Below are positions 41,254 through 52,363 of a DNA stretch of 64,000 nucleotides, in pieces; position 1 is the first letter of the stretch, and every line of letters starts with the position of its first letter. The notes below the pieces were generated by a model that made no database searches, was not told the DNA's origin, and saw only the letters and a list, made by a program, of their open reading frames with translations. Both the position numbers and the translations under genes were made by a program. The stretch is from Lactarius indigo (lineage: Eukaryota; Basidiomycota; Agaricomycetes; Russulales; Russulaceae), in contig JAFKAC010000010.1 in assembly GCA_025766275.1 (NCBI GenBank), positions 1,674,001 to 1,738,000 of the forward strand, in the 5' to 3' direction.

Positions 41254-42640
41254 CCAGGCATGTGGTGAAGTTCAAGGTGATAGTTGGCAAGAATGTTAAC
41301 CAGTCAAGCAACACAACAAGAGATGTGTTGGGGAGAGTGGTAGTGGAGGAGGTTAGTGTGGTTGATGAGGACAGTGACAGGAGAAGGGGTATTGACAAGG
41401 AGATGACGCCAGTGTTCAAGAGTGTGGATGAGACCAAGGAATTCATGATCATAGATGTTGTAATTTCACTTGGCGGGAGAGAGTGACTGGGAGAGGTATC
41501 CGACTGCCTGATGTTTGCTGCGTTTGTCACATTGGGTGAGGATAGTGCTGATAGCATAAAGAGATGCATTGGTCTGTAATTGGTAAGGGAGAGACTGATC
41601 AGGTTGGTGTAAGGCAGGGTGCAAACAGGCGATATTGAGGAGGGTGTCAAGGGCATTGGTATGTTCATTGGTCCAACATAGCGGGACATCCTTTTTCAGA
41701 AGGTCATTCAGAGGCCAGCTGAGATGGGCAAAATGTGGAATGAAAGGTCATTGGTAGCCAAGGACTCCTAGAATACTGTGCACTTGACAAGGGGTAGAGA
41801 GTGTGTGAGGCCAGTCTCAAAGTCCAGAGACTTTATCAGAGCCCATTCATATTTCACTGGCATGAATGGTCATTCCAAGGTAGTCAATTTCTCATGTGGT
41901 GAATTCACACTTGCTGAGCTTCAAGAAGTAACTTTCATTGAGTAGTATCTGAAGCACTTGCCTGATGAGAGAGCAGTGTTGGTCTAGGTCATCAGTGGTG
42001 GCAACCAGGATATCATCCATATAGATGAACAGTTCGGTAGGATATGTGTTTAGCAATGGGTGAAAGATGCAATTCATGGCCCTAATGAATGTAGCAGGCA
42101 AGTTTGTCAGTCTGAAGTACATTACCAAAGGTTCAAAGAGGCCATGGGGTGTTTTGAAAGCAGCCTTCCATTGGTCACTGTCCCATGTATGGATGTTGTT
42201 GTATCCCCATTGAATATTGAACTTTGTGAAGAGGACTTTGTTGGCTAATTGGTCGAGTATATTCAAAATCAAGGGAATAGGGTAAACATCCTTGACTGTG
42301 ATTTTGTTGAGTGGTTTGTAGTCCTGTACTGGTCTCAGCTTGCCATCTTTCTTTTTCAGGAAGAAAAATGACAACACATAGGGTGACATCGACTCCTGAA
42401 TATAGCCTTTTGCTAAATGCTCTTGTAAGAACTCGTCCAGATGTTTTAGCTCAGTTGGGTTAAGAAGGTGTATTTTGCACGGCAGTGTAGATGGTGCTCC
42501 ATCAGTCAAGGTAATTGCGTGATTGTCCAGTCTAGATGGTGGGAAGCAATTGGTGGCAGTCTCTGAAAATACTATGGTGTATGATTCATACTCCACTGGG
42601 AATCACATTTCATTCTTTTGCATATGTTGTTCCACCATCT
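41254..42640 (-). pseudogene. pol: Gyp4 pol, RT and RNase H part
   Basis: RT is open from 42596 to 41892 ([44 protein letters not shown], then YMDDILVATTDD near 42010). RT residues are intact. After 41892 the RNase H follows with stops and a frameshift; SQSLPPSEI near 41480 is still readable and it ends in LHHMPG at 41254. Low CpG, so the decay is old. Confidence 0.8.
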
Positions 42641-42649
42641 GTTGTGCAA

Positions 42650-42970
42650 TCATGTTGATAGCACCTTTCTCATCAGCAAGGTGCCAGGTAGGACCTTCCA
42701 GTTTATTTCATTGATGACTGGTTGTGTGTCTTGGAACCAAGGGTGGCCAAGGATAATTTGTGGTTGTCCAAGTTGGGTGACATAGAAGGTAATGTTATGT
42801 GACTTGTTTCCCCATTGAAGTTGTAAGCAGATGGCAGTTTCAATATGTCCTGATGTGTTTTCAGTTCCATCAACATTGAATACTCTCTGGACCAGCATGG
42901 GATGTGTCCTCAATCATCAGATTTGGACAATCAATTTGTCGACAAAGTTATCTGCAGCACCTGAGTGTGT
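42650..42970 (-). pseudogene. pol: Gyp4 protease with mutated active site
   Basis: Reads THSGAADNFVDKLIVQI, then a stop, then RTHPMLVQRVFNVDGTENTSGH and IILGHPWF. The catalytic DSG is HSG (near 42952-42966), so the enzyme would be dead. The segment VFNVDGTENTSGH aligns with IWNVDGTHNQGGE of Gyp1. Confidence 0.7.
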
Positions 42971-45010
42971 TGTTTATTTGCTGTTAATGTGATGGACACC
43001 ATCAGTGCTGTTGTTATGACGCTATCTGTCACATTTATTTCCAGGGCATCCTCTTCATCATCTACATTGTCAATCCCAGACTTGAGCAACAATTGCAAGA
43101 CTAGTTCCCTTCATTCAGGCCCTTTTAAGGTGAGAAGTCCTTTGATTAGTGATTGTTTTGTTGGGGTGATGATGTCCTTGGGTTTTATGTCACTTGGCTC
43201 AGTGTCAATGTGATTGACCTGACTGGTTGTTTTCTTTTTTTGGACAGTCTCTCAAGAGGTGTTACACCCTAGCAGGGGCATGGGTTCTGGGGATTCTAAG
43301 TCACACAAGTATCAAGCAAAGACATCTGTTGTCTTATTGCTATGAAATACAAGTGGTGAAAGTGTGGCACGGTGTGCAGCACTACTCTGTAATGTAAGGC
43401 TCCTCGCCCGAAGTGTCTAACACTTCTCTACACTTGATCTTGCTAGTGCACAGAGTATAACAGGTGTGATGCATTGATATAGTTCAACTGCAAAGACTTT
43501 GAAGTGTCCTGATTAGGGACTGAGGTAGGGGATGCACAAGAAGAGGGGGATAGGGCAAAGTCACACCAAAGTATGAAGGGAAGGTTGCTAGATTGCAAAC
43601 GAAGCCAAGTCTGGCTTCCTATGGTCTATGGTACAGGTTTATATAGGACGAGGTTCCAAACAACATGAACACAAGTCCACACAATATCAAAGAGACCAAA
43701 CAGAACAAGGAGATATTTGGATCAAAGGAAACAGCGCCACTAGTATCAGTAGCTCCTTTGGTAACAAGGTATAGTACAAAAGGGGAAAAGCAAGGTAGAA
43801 ACATACTGTGACTGAGGTCCAAAGCATCAGATCATAACAAGAGGTGACCCTGCAGTTTACACTGGAAGCAATGTCCTTCTTTGCAACATTTCTCCAGTTT
43901 GGCTAGTTCTTCCTTGCTCCTCTCAGGTTGTTGCTGCAAACCAGTCGTGAGGGCGTCAACCTCCATAGGGATGACTTTGTTGCATCATGGTCATGGGATG
44001 TTCTGAGTCAGCCCCAGAGTTCCTCAGCTCAGAGAGGTGATGCAATTCATGATGGTATGGAAGCATTGCATTTCCTCATAAGCTGCTTCATACCAATCAG
44101 TCATACTGATGGGCATTTTGTTTCTCTTTAGGCATGCAATCAAGAGGCCTTTCTTGAGACCTCATTGAAACAAGTTGATGGTACCCTTGGCCATGGTGTC
44201 CCAATCTGCAGCTTCAGCCAGCTGTTTGAAGTTGGCGATGTATTTGTCAATTTCATCCCCCTTCATCATAAGCATGGTTAACTGTGCATAGGCATTTTGT
44301 TGGCTCAGGGTGTTGGTTCATGTAGATTTAAAGGCAGTTTCAAAGTCTCACCAGAGGACTTCATCCATTTTGGCCACTGGGTTAGTTGGGTGGTTCACTG
44401 AAGATTCTAATTGTTTGTCCATACATTGATTCCATTTCTCAATGGCCAGTCCTTGAATGAGTGATAGTATGTGGGTGACTCTCTGATATGGATTGGTCAT
44501 CCATTCATTGGTTTGATTTATTCATTGGTACTGATTAAACTCATGTAGGAATTGAATGCTTTTTGCTCAGTTCCCATTGAAAAGGGCAGGTGGGGTGCCC
44601 TGTAGGGGACTGTTATTAGGGTTGTTGCTGACATGGCAGTGGGTGGAGTAGGGATGGGAAGTGTGGAACTCGTGCTGGTGTATATTGAAAAAGTTGGTGG
44701 TGGTTGCAGTGAACGTCTTTTTCCTTTTCGTTTCCACACTGATAGCCACTGGGTGTAGGTGGTCCAATCTACTGGTGGGGTTGGTTGGGCTTCAGTTCAT
44801 ATGCATAGACTCCACAAGCAGGGTTTGTCTACTCTGGCATTACTGTACATATACCACCCAGGGTACTTAGTGTATAGTTTGTACCACATGTTTTCTGCTT
44901 CAATATATTTGATGTCCAAGCTTGGATTTGGGGATGTGAGCAATGTATATCCTCTATGTGATTCCCAAACGACAGACATGGTGACAATATCTGTCAAATT
45001 TGGGCTCATT
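42971..45010 (-). pseudogene. gag: Gyp4 gag remains
   Basis: Broken frames on the minus strand. Best preserved are the N-terminal part (45009-44797: MSPNLTDIVTMSVVWESHRG, later MWYKLYTKYPGWYMYSN) and a central piece (44739-44518: TPPTAMSATTLITVPYRAPH, LPFSMGTEQKAFNSYMSLI). A zinc-knuckle region may lie near 43250-43290 but has stops. Assigned to gag by position before protease and by weak similarity to the N-terminal layout of Gyp1 Gag. Confidence 0.5.
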
Positions 45011-45089
45011 TGTCAAATGATGATTTGTTCATCTAGATCCTGTTCATTGTATGCCCTTTGGATATCAGCATACTGTCCTCCTGGAACTG

Positions 45090-45410
45090 CCAGGCTGAAA
45101 TTCAGACTAAGAGTAGACAAGCTTTGTACTACTCTACTACATCCTTAAGTACTTGTACAGACTGGTATTTTGTGACTATTTTCTGGTAGATCACAGGACA
45201 AACAATGAGCTGAAATAACTGACATGGCAATTGTGAGCTGGCCCTTCTCTGCTGGCCATCGATTCAATGTGTCACATGATGTGTGATGTCACAGGGTGTG
45301 ACAGCTGGGGCCAACCTTATCAGTGGCCTGACCATTACATCTTTTCCCATGATTATGACTTCTTGCATGTGCTGGGTGAAAACAATCAAGACAATTGAGC
45401 CTAATAGGGG
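45090..45410 (-). mobile_element. Probable Gyp4 5' LTR, reverse
   Basis: On the minus strand it reads gtacaagtacttaagg..agtacaaagcttgtctactcttag. This matches the promoter block of the forward LTR-like sequence next to it (gtacaagtatataag..acacaaagcttgtctactcttag). Ends not defined; no target duplication found. Confidence 0.45.
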
Positions 45411-45415
45411 GGCTA

Positions 45416-45735
45416 TGTCACATCCCATGACTTTATAGTCATGACTGACATGTCACAATTGATTGACAGTGGAAATGCCAGTACATCTACCTCTTGCCAT
45501 GTCTCAATGTCTGTACTGCCAGCTTAGATGACATTTATGAGTCCCTCAGAAAACAGTCCTGAAAATCACAGTATGTACAAGTATATAAGATGTAGTTCAG
45601 AGTAGACACAAAGCTTGTCTACTCTTAGTCCTTTGAATCCAGTTCTTGGCTTTTCCCTCTCACTTGCAAGCTTTCAAGCTAAGCCAAGGATAACCCCAAA
45701 CCTCTGTTACCTTGAACAGGTAACCTCTAGCTCCC
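45416..45735 (+). mobile_element. Forward LTR-like block related to Gyp4
   Basis: Starts TGTCACATCCC right after a purine tract (taggggggcta). TATA box gtatataag near 45590, then the hairpin agagtagacaca..cttgtctactct. It faces the reverse block at 45090-45410 head to head. The 3' end is a guess. Confidence 0.45.
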
Positions 45736-45736
45736 C

Positions 45737-45916
45737 TTGCTCTTACCTTGGGCCCAGAAACAACTCAACATCACAGATGGTCCACTGAAACTATGGCAGT
45801 TAGCGAATGATGGTTGGCTCATGAGTCATGAGGGATTCTGCCTATCAGGTGGCCTATCAACCATGAAATTTATGGCAAAACATTGGAGGGTGAGGATGCT
45901 TTTGAAACTACCCCAT
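45737..45916 (+). other. Unassigned sequence left of Gyp1.3
   Basis: Open on + (LLPWAQKQLNITDGPLKLWQ..) up to the LTR at 45917. No family recognised. Its last five bases, cccat, are the left target duplication of Gyp1.3, so this sequence was once joined to 61784 onward. Confidence 0.4.
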
Positions 45917-46500
45917 TGTTACGCCACTACAGGGGTGTGGGGTACGACCTGTACCAAGTCAGTCAAGTAGCGGTAGCGCAAGCTCTGAGGCCTGGCTTCA
46001 GTAGAATGATGCACAAGGATCACAAGGACAATGGTCACTTGGATCGTAGAGGAGGGCTAAGACTCGAAGGTCTAGCGAAGGTAAAGGGGATTCCTGAGAC
46101 GAGGAAAGCACAAAGGCGTCCTGCGTTAGACGAGTGCAGTTATTGCTCAAGAAGTCTAGTCTACCGTACAAGCTAGGTAGGACCGGGTTTAAATAGATAG
46201 TGGCTAATGTGGCGGTTACAAACAGATGGCGCCATCGCCAGTCTGGGAACAACAGATGGGACATAAGAGGAACAAAGGGACACCGTACTGAGAACAAAGG
46301 CGAATCACGCGAGATCGTGCGTGATTGGGAACACGACGGAAACTAGCACATGTCGAACTTTATCGGGAGGGAGCATCAATAAGTAGGGCGTGCAATAGGA
46401 ACCGGGTAATCGTAGAGTCCGTGTAATCGTACAGGGCTCGTATAGTATTGGGAAGGGAACAGTGATATGAGAAAGAACGAGTCCAAGGAAAATCGTAACA
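45917..46500 (-). mobile_element. Gyp1.3 3' LTR (584 bp)
   Basis: Same ends and length as 61200-61783. Directly followed on + by ttacccccc, the complement of the purine tract. Confidence 0.92.
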
Positions 46501-46534
46501 TTACCCCCCGTCTTGGCCTGAAGACGCCTCGGAT

Positions 46535-48114
46535 TCAGGACTCTGGGTCGACAAGGTCGTAGATGTCTGCGTCGAGGTCGTTCTCCGGCCATGGCGAGAT
46601 GTCGAGTTGACAATAATGGGTTTTGAGGAAGAGGAAGGGTCCGCGCTTTCCACACTTGTGGCACATCTCGTATTGCGGGCATCGGATCTCGTCGTGATCA
46701 GCATCGGTGCGGAAGCATCTTCCGCACCACCTCCCTCGAGTATTGGCGGTGATGGTTGGGGGTTCCGGCACCGTGAAGGAGGTGGACGCTTCGATGCTTA
46801 TCACTTGCTGGATACGTTCGTCGGCTTGGGAGGTGGTGATAACCTCTTCAACCATCCCCGCACGACGAAGATGCACCGATAAGATTGGTGCTCTTGGCTT
46901 TGGCAGTGTCGGCAGGCTGGTCGTGGCCTAGTGGGGCAGTCGCGCACGAGATGGTGAGAGCTGCCGCAGTGATAACAGCGGCGTCGATGGGGCTTGTCGG
47001 CGAGGCGAGGGAATTCTAGTGGTCCTCCTCGTCATGGGGAAAAGGGAATGGCATAGCGTGAATGTCGGAGCGGGGCTGGGAGTGCCGTCATTCGTGCATA
47101 TTCGTTGCCAATGGTAGTGAGGGCTCCCGCGTACTGGAGTCGTCTTTTGGTACTGGCTAGCATGAGGTCCACTGTGAGTCTCTCTGACCTGAGTTTTCAT
47201 GCCTCTTCTTCTAGCCTCTCGCATTTCTCGTCAATTTCCTTGAGTGCGAGGAGCCCGGTATGCAGTCTGGTGACTTCGGCTGTAAGTCATGGGGAATTGA
47301 GCTCGATGAGAGTTTCATCGAGTGCACAGGTGCGGATGTCGTGAGGGTCGAAAAACTGGAGTTGTTCTGCTGTGAACGGGGGTGCTGAGACGTTGGGCCG
47401 AAGCGACGAGAGGTAGACCGCTTCTCCATAGTGTGGTTGCCTAGCACCCATCGTCCCCACTACCTCAGTGAATCCCTTGCGATAGTAAATGTACTTCGCA
47501 GTGTTGGACCCTCCATCAGGTAGTGGGATCTGTAGTGGGTAGAACTTTGGGGTGCCTTGGAGGTTTGGGAAAAAGGGGGCACCAGGATCATCAGTTTCTT
47601 CAGGGGGGGAGTCAGGCTGTTCGTAGTCGATGGGGGTGTGGACACGAATGGGGGTGAAGGGTTCAAGTGGGGGTGGTGGTGTTGATGGTGAAGATGATGG
47701 TGGTGATGGCGCAGGTGGTTCAGGTGATCGATGGGGAGGAGGTGTGGGGGAGTATTGTCCTTCCTCTGGTGTCGACGGGGTGAGCTCTCCAGGTTCCTGT
47801 TCTGGAGTGCGGGGTGCGATGGGGACGGGTTCGATAGTCATGGTGGGTCGAGGGGACTGGGGAAGGGATGGTGGTGGCGAGAGGCGCGGGATGTCGGAGA
47901 TGTCGATGGTGACGATCCCTCTTTCGAGGGCGGCTTCAAGTTGAGGGTTGCTGAGGATGTTGACTAGGGTGGTGTCGGAAACTGGGGTGTCTGTCATTGG
48001 AGTGTTGCTGGGGAGTTTGATCGGGGGTGGTCTTTCTTTCTCTTTATGCCTTTCGTCCAGCCCCTTTGGTGGATGGGTATCGTCGATAATAGTCCCTGAT
48101 TGCGTCTTTAGCAT
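46535..48114 (-). pseudogene. Gyp1.3 ORF3, broken
   Basis: Starts ATG at 48114, inside the last 71 bases of pol (+1 frame). It reads to a TGA at 47287 (CGA in origin) through the block TDTPVSDTTLVNILSNPQLEA, the Pro-rich linker and TPKFYPLQIPLPDGGSNTAKY. The second part, with the coiled coil and the zinc motifs (46876-46535: RGRWCGRCFRTDADHDEIRC, MCHKCGKRGPFLFLKTHYC), is in another frame, so at least one indel lies between. Same domain order as the intact ORF3 of Gyp1.4. Confidence 0.8.
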
Positions 48115-50174
48115 GTGTCAGGTTGGATGCGGGTTCCCACGTATTGTCACTTGTGGGGAATCCCTTCCACTTAACCAGGAAGTGGAGTTTGCGCCCTCAT
48201 CCTCGTGCCTGGGCGTCTTCGATGCGCTCCACTTCATACTCCTCTTCTCCATTGATAAGGTCAGGTGGAGGTCGGGTAAAGTTTGCTCCGTGCATCTCCG
48301 TCTCCTTATATGGTGTGAGAAGGTTCGCATGGAATACCAGGTGGATCTTCCATGTTGCAGGGAGTTCGAGTTTGTAGGAAACGTCTGATAGAACCTTTGT
48401 TATTTTGAAGGGTCCGTGCCTCTTTGGGGCTAGCTTGTTTGTGGGATAGAAGGTACGAAGATTTGTCCCTTCTAGCCATACTCGATCTCCTTGTTGATAA
48501 GGTGTGAACCCTGTTTTACCTCGTTGCACCATGAGGTGTTGTGCATGTTTGATACTGTCTTGGGCATGCTGCCTGAGTACTAGTAGCTCTTCCAGTCGTT
48601 GATCTACAGCTGGGCAGCTCGATGGTTTGGGGTTCCAGGTGGTTCGCGGTTCCCACCCCATAAGGAGTGAGAATGGAGAGTGTTTGGTTGTGGAATTTGC
48701 CCAGGAATTGTGCACAAACTGTGCCATAGGTAAAACATCCGCCCAGTTGTCTTGCCTTATATTGCACCAGTGTCGTAGGTATTGTTCCAGCCATTGGTTG
48801 GTGCGTTCCGACTGGCCATTGGTCTGGGGGTGATATGCCGATGATATGTTTTGTTGTATCCCCAGCGTGTGGCACAGTTGTCTCATGAAGGTGGATGCAA
48901 ATCTGGGGTCTCAATCGGATATGATTTTTCGGGGTAGGCCGTAATAAGGGTATACATGTTGGAGATAGAGTTTGGCCACTCCTTCCGACGTTATGGTTTC
49001 ATTACATGGGATGAATATTGCTGCTTTTGAGCAATTGTGATCTGTGATGGTGAGAATAGAGTCGAATCCATTGGATATGGGGAGTTTGACTATGAAGTCC
49101 ATTGCTACCACCTCGAAGGGTTCGGCCGATGGGTCTGTGGTGATGGGGAATAGGTGTGGTTTTTGTCGGTGGGGGTTAATCTTGTTACTTTGGCAGGTGG
49201 CACATCCTTTGATGTATGCCTCTATGTCTTTTCGCATATTCGGCCACCAGAAGTCACGTCGTACTAGTTCTAGGGTATTTGCGATTCCTGGATGTCCGGC
49301 ACTTGGAGTGTCGTGGAAAAAGGTGATCACCCCCCGCTTAAGATCGTTGTTTCCCACAACAACGAGGGCGTTGCCCTTCCACCAAAGTCCGTCGTGCTTC
49401 TTTAGATTGTGGGGTTTGACCCATGGGAGCACTGCCGATTCTTCCATGTTCTGAGTGATTTGGGTCCATATGTCCATATCGTGCATGGATGTTTGGGTAA
49501 TCTTCAAGAACACTTCTTTGGGTAGTACCATGACATGGTTGTTGTCTGCTGTCCCGTCATCGTAGTCGGGGCGTCTTGACAAGGAGTCTGCTTGGGTGTT
49601 TTTGGTGCCAGGGATGTGTTTGAGTACGAAATTATATTCAGAGAGTTCTTGGAACTCTCGTGCTACGCGTCTACTGATTTTTCTTGGTTCCTTCTAATAT
49701 TGGAGGTTGGCATGGTTGGTGTGAATCGTTATCAGGTGGGGTGAACCAATTAGGTACGTGCGCCACGTTCGTAGGGCTTTGACAATGGCCAATAGTTCCC
49801 TATCATAGATGTCATAATTGCGTTCTGCCTCCATTAGCGATTCGGAGTAAAATGCAACCGGGTGTGTCTTCTGATCTTCTCCCTTTTGGTTTAGCACCGC
49901 TCCTAAGGCGTAACTGGAAGCGTCCACTTCGATTTCGAACGGTTGGTCCAGTTTTGGGAATAGGAGTACTGGTTCAGAGCTGATTCTTTCCTTGATTGCA
50001 TCGAAGGCTTTCTGTCTGGCATCTGTCCATTCCCAGGGTGTATCCTTCTTTGTGAGATCGTGGAGCGGCCTTGCTATCGTGGAGAATCCCCGTATGAACC
50101 GTCGATAGAAGTTGCAAAAGCCCAGGAATGCTTGTACTTCTTTTAGAGATTTTGGAGGTTTCCAGTCTCATATC
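48044..50174 (-). pseudogene. pol: Gyp1.3 pol, 3' half
   Basis: RNase H (MDASSYALGAVLNQKGEDQK), integrase (AMDFIVKLPISNGFDS, YHPQTNGQSERTNQWLEQ) and chromodomain up to 48044. Stops at 49691, 48911 (CGA to TGA in SDRDP) and 48197 (ARG*GRK) break it. It is cut at 50174/50175 by Gyp1.4; the 5-base duplication ccttg marks the joint with 58084. Confidence 0.85.
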
Positions 50175-50179
50175 CCTTG

Positions 50180-50778
50180 TGTAACGCCACTACAGGGGCG
50201 TTAAGTACGACCTGTACTAAGTCAGTCAAACAATCAGGAGTCCAAGCTCAAAGGCTCGACTTCAGGAGTGATGATGCACAAGAGTCACAAGGATACGTGT
50301 CACTTGGACTATAGAGGAGGGCTAAGACTCGAAGGTCTAGCGTAAACAGGGATCGGGAGACAGGAGACTCAGAAGAGTTCACGTAGACAAGTGTAGTATT
50401 ACACAAGAAGTCTAGTCTACCATACAAGCTAGGTAGTACTGGGCTTAAATACGCGCGGTGTCGTACCACACAGGCAAGGGTGTAACGTTGTCCCCTATCG
50501 AGGAACAAAAGGTGGGTCATAATGGGAATAAAGGATGTCCGTATTGAGAACAAAGGAGGATCACGCGGGTTCGCGCGTGATTGAGAAATGAACGGAAACT
50601 AGCACATGTCACGCTTTATCGAAAGATAACAATGATAAGCTGAGCGCGTGATAGGAACCGGGTAAACGTAGTGTCCGCGTAATCATACAGGGCTCGTAGT
50701 GTGGAGATAAGGGTCAAATGGAGAAAAGAAGGAATGAGTCCGAAGGAAGAAACAGGATGGAGATGGAAAGTCGTAACA
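50180..50778 (-). mobile_element. Gyp1.4 3' LTR (599 bp)
   Basis: TGTAACGCC..GTCGTAACA on +. The purine tract (gggcggggggtaa on minus) borders it at 50779-50791. Compared with 57485-58083 it carries TG or CA at some CpG sites and CG at others, so both LTRs have decayed separately. Confidence 0.92.
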
Positions 50779-50812
50779 TTACCCCCCGCCCAGGTTTGAA
50801 GACGCCTTGACT

Positions 50813-52363
50813 TCAACACTCCGGATCGACAAGGTCGTAGATGTCAGCGTCCAGGTCATTCTCCAGCCAGGGAGAAATGTCAAGCCGACAGTAATGTGTT
50901 TTGAGAAAAAGGAAGGGCCCGCGTTTGCCACACTTGCGACACATTTCGTACTGTGGACACCGAATTTTGTCATGATTGGCGTCAGTGCAGAAACACCGTC
51001 CACACCACCTCCCTTGGGTTTGGGCTGCAACTGTTGGTGGTTCGGGAACAGTAAAGGAGGTGGTGGCCTCCGTGGTCACTGCTTGTCGTATACGTTCGTC
51101 TGCCTGGTAGGTCGTGATCACTTCTTCGACCATACCCACGCGACGGAATATGCATCGATAAGATTGATGCTCCTGGCTTTGGCAGTGTCGGCAGGCAGGT
51201 CGCGGCCTGGTGGGACAATCGCGTACGATGTGGTGGGGGCTGTTGCAGTGATAACAGCGTCGGCGGTGGGGTTTGTCGGCGAGGCGGGGGAATTCTAACG
51301 GTCCTCCGCGTCGTGGGGAAAATGGGATGGCGTAGCGGGAGTGGTGAAGCGGAGCTGGCAGGGCCGTCATGCACGCGTATTTGTTGCCGATGGTAGCCAG
51401 CACCCCTGCATATTGAAGTCGTCTCTTGGTGCTGGCTAGCATCAAGTCGACCGTGAGCTGCTCCAATCGCAGCTTGCGCGCGTCCTCCTCCAGTTTCTCG
51501 CACTTCTCGTCAAGTTCTTTGAGCACCAAGAGTCCCGTTCGCAGCCTAGTAGTTTCGGCTGTGAGACAAGGCAAGTTAAGCTCTATAAGTGTTTCGTCTA
51601 GAGCACAGGCACGGATGTCGTGAGGGTCAAAAAACTGCAGTTGTTCTGCTGTGAAGGGTGGCGCCGAGACGTTCGGCCTAAGCGACAAGAGATAGACCTC
51701 CTCTCCGTAGTGGGGTAGCCCCGCGCCCATTGTCCCCACTACCTCAGTGAACCCCTTGCGATAGTAAATATACTTCGCAGGGTTGGATCCACCGTCTGGT
51801 AGTGGGATCTGTAATGGGTAATATTTGGGGGTTCTGAGAATATTTGGGAAGAATGGGGTGCCGGGGTCATCTGTATCGTTAGGAGGGGAGTCGGGTCGGT
51901 CATAGTCAATGGGGGTATGGACGCGGACCAGGGTGAACGGTTCTAGTGGTGGGGGTGGTGTGGATGATGGGGAGGACGGTGGTGACTGAGGTCGCGGTTC
52001 AGGTGAAGGAGTCGACTGTTGTTGAGGAGGGGGTGTCAGAGAACACTGTCCCTCTTCGGGTGTTGACGGGGTGAGTTCCCCAGGTTCTCGTTCAATGGGG
52101 ATGGGGCTGGTGATGGTGATGTGTTGAGGGGACAGCGGAGGTGATAGACGGGGGATGTTGGAGAGGTCGATAGTGACGATCCCTCGTTTGAGGGCGGCTT
52201 CAAGTTGGGGATTGCTGAGGACGTGGACGAGGGTAGTGTCGGATACTGGGGTGTCGGTCATTGTTGGGCTAAGGGGTTTGGAGATAAGATTGAGGGTGTC
52301 TTTATATCGTTCGTCCAGCCCCTTTGGCGGTCGGATATTGTCAGTAGAAATCTTTGATGACAT
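50813..52363 (-). CDS. Gyp1.4 ORF3: 516-residue protein with four zinc motifs
   Basis: ATG at 52363 overlaps the last 23 bases of pol in the +1 frame. Residues 35-75 form a conserved block (TDTPVSDTTLVHVLSNPQLEA). 76-165 is a Pro/Ser/Thr linker. 170-265 is a conserved domain (TPKYYPLQIPLPDGG, KYIYYRKGFTEVVG, VSAPPFTAEQLQFFDPHDI) that resembles the Gyp2 pol extension. 268-325 is a coiled coil. Zinc motifs: C370-C373-H378-C383 and C391-C394-H399-C404 (both C-X2-C-X4-H-X4-C), C454-C457-H464-C469, and C475-C478-H490-C492. It lacks a signal peptide or membrane segment, so it is not an envelope. Likely an RNA- or DNA-binding accessory protein; exact role unknown. I know of no standard gypsy gene with this layout. 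Confidence 0.85.
   Translation of the reverse strand: MSSKISTDNIRPPKGLDERYKDTLNLISKPLSPTMTDTPVSDTTLVHVLSNPQLEAALKRGIVTIDLSNIPRLSPPLSPQHITITSPIPIEREPGELTPSTPEEGQCSLTPPPQQQSTPSPEPRPQSPPSSPSSTPPPPLEPFTLVRVHTPIDYDRPDSPPNDTDDPGTPFFPNILRTPKYYPLQIPLPDGGSNPAKYIYYRKGFTEVVGTMGAGLPHYGEEVYLLSLRPNVSAPPFTAEQLQFFDPHDIRACALDETLIELNLPCLTAETTRLRTGLLVLKELDEKCEKLEEDARKLRLEQLTVDLMLASTKRRLQYAGVLATIGNKYACMTALPAPLHHSRYAIPFSPRRGGPLEFPRLADKPHRRRCYHCNSPHHIVRDCPTRPRPACRHCQSQEHQSYRCIFRRVGMVEEVITTYQADERIRQAVTTEATTSFTVPEPPTVAAQTQGRWCGRCFCTDANHDKIRCPQYEMCRKCGKRGPFLFLKTHYCRLDISPWLENDLDADIYDLVDPEC

Larger units (their letters stand above)
40269..45410 (-). mobile_element. Gyp4: old gypsy element, reverse, split by solo LTR-G
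   Basis: Order on the minus strand: 5' LTR-like block (about 45410-45090), gag remains, protease, RT, RNase H, then (after the solo LTR-G at 40479-41253) the RNase H end at 40473-40269. Long stretches contain no CpG at all. No integrase or 3' LTR is seen; the left end fades into the KDZ remains near 40260-40330. Confidence 0.75.

Noticed and set aside
45737..45911. Host gene exon
   Set aside because: Open for about 60 codons but no recognisable domain and no splice context that I could support.
46000..46300. Recurring frames of 65-100 codons inside the LTRs (also near 674, 4471, 50248, 61281)
   Set aside because: The same frames appear in every Gyp1 LTR at the same place and show no protein-like conservation; they are LTR sequence.
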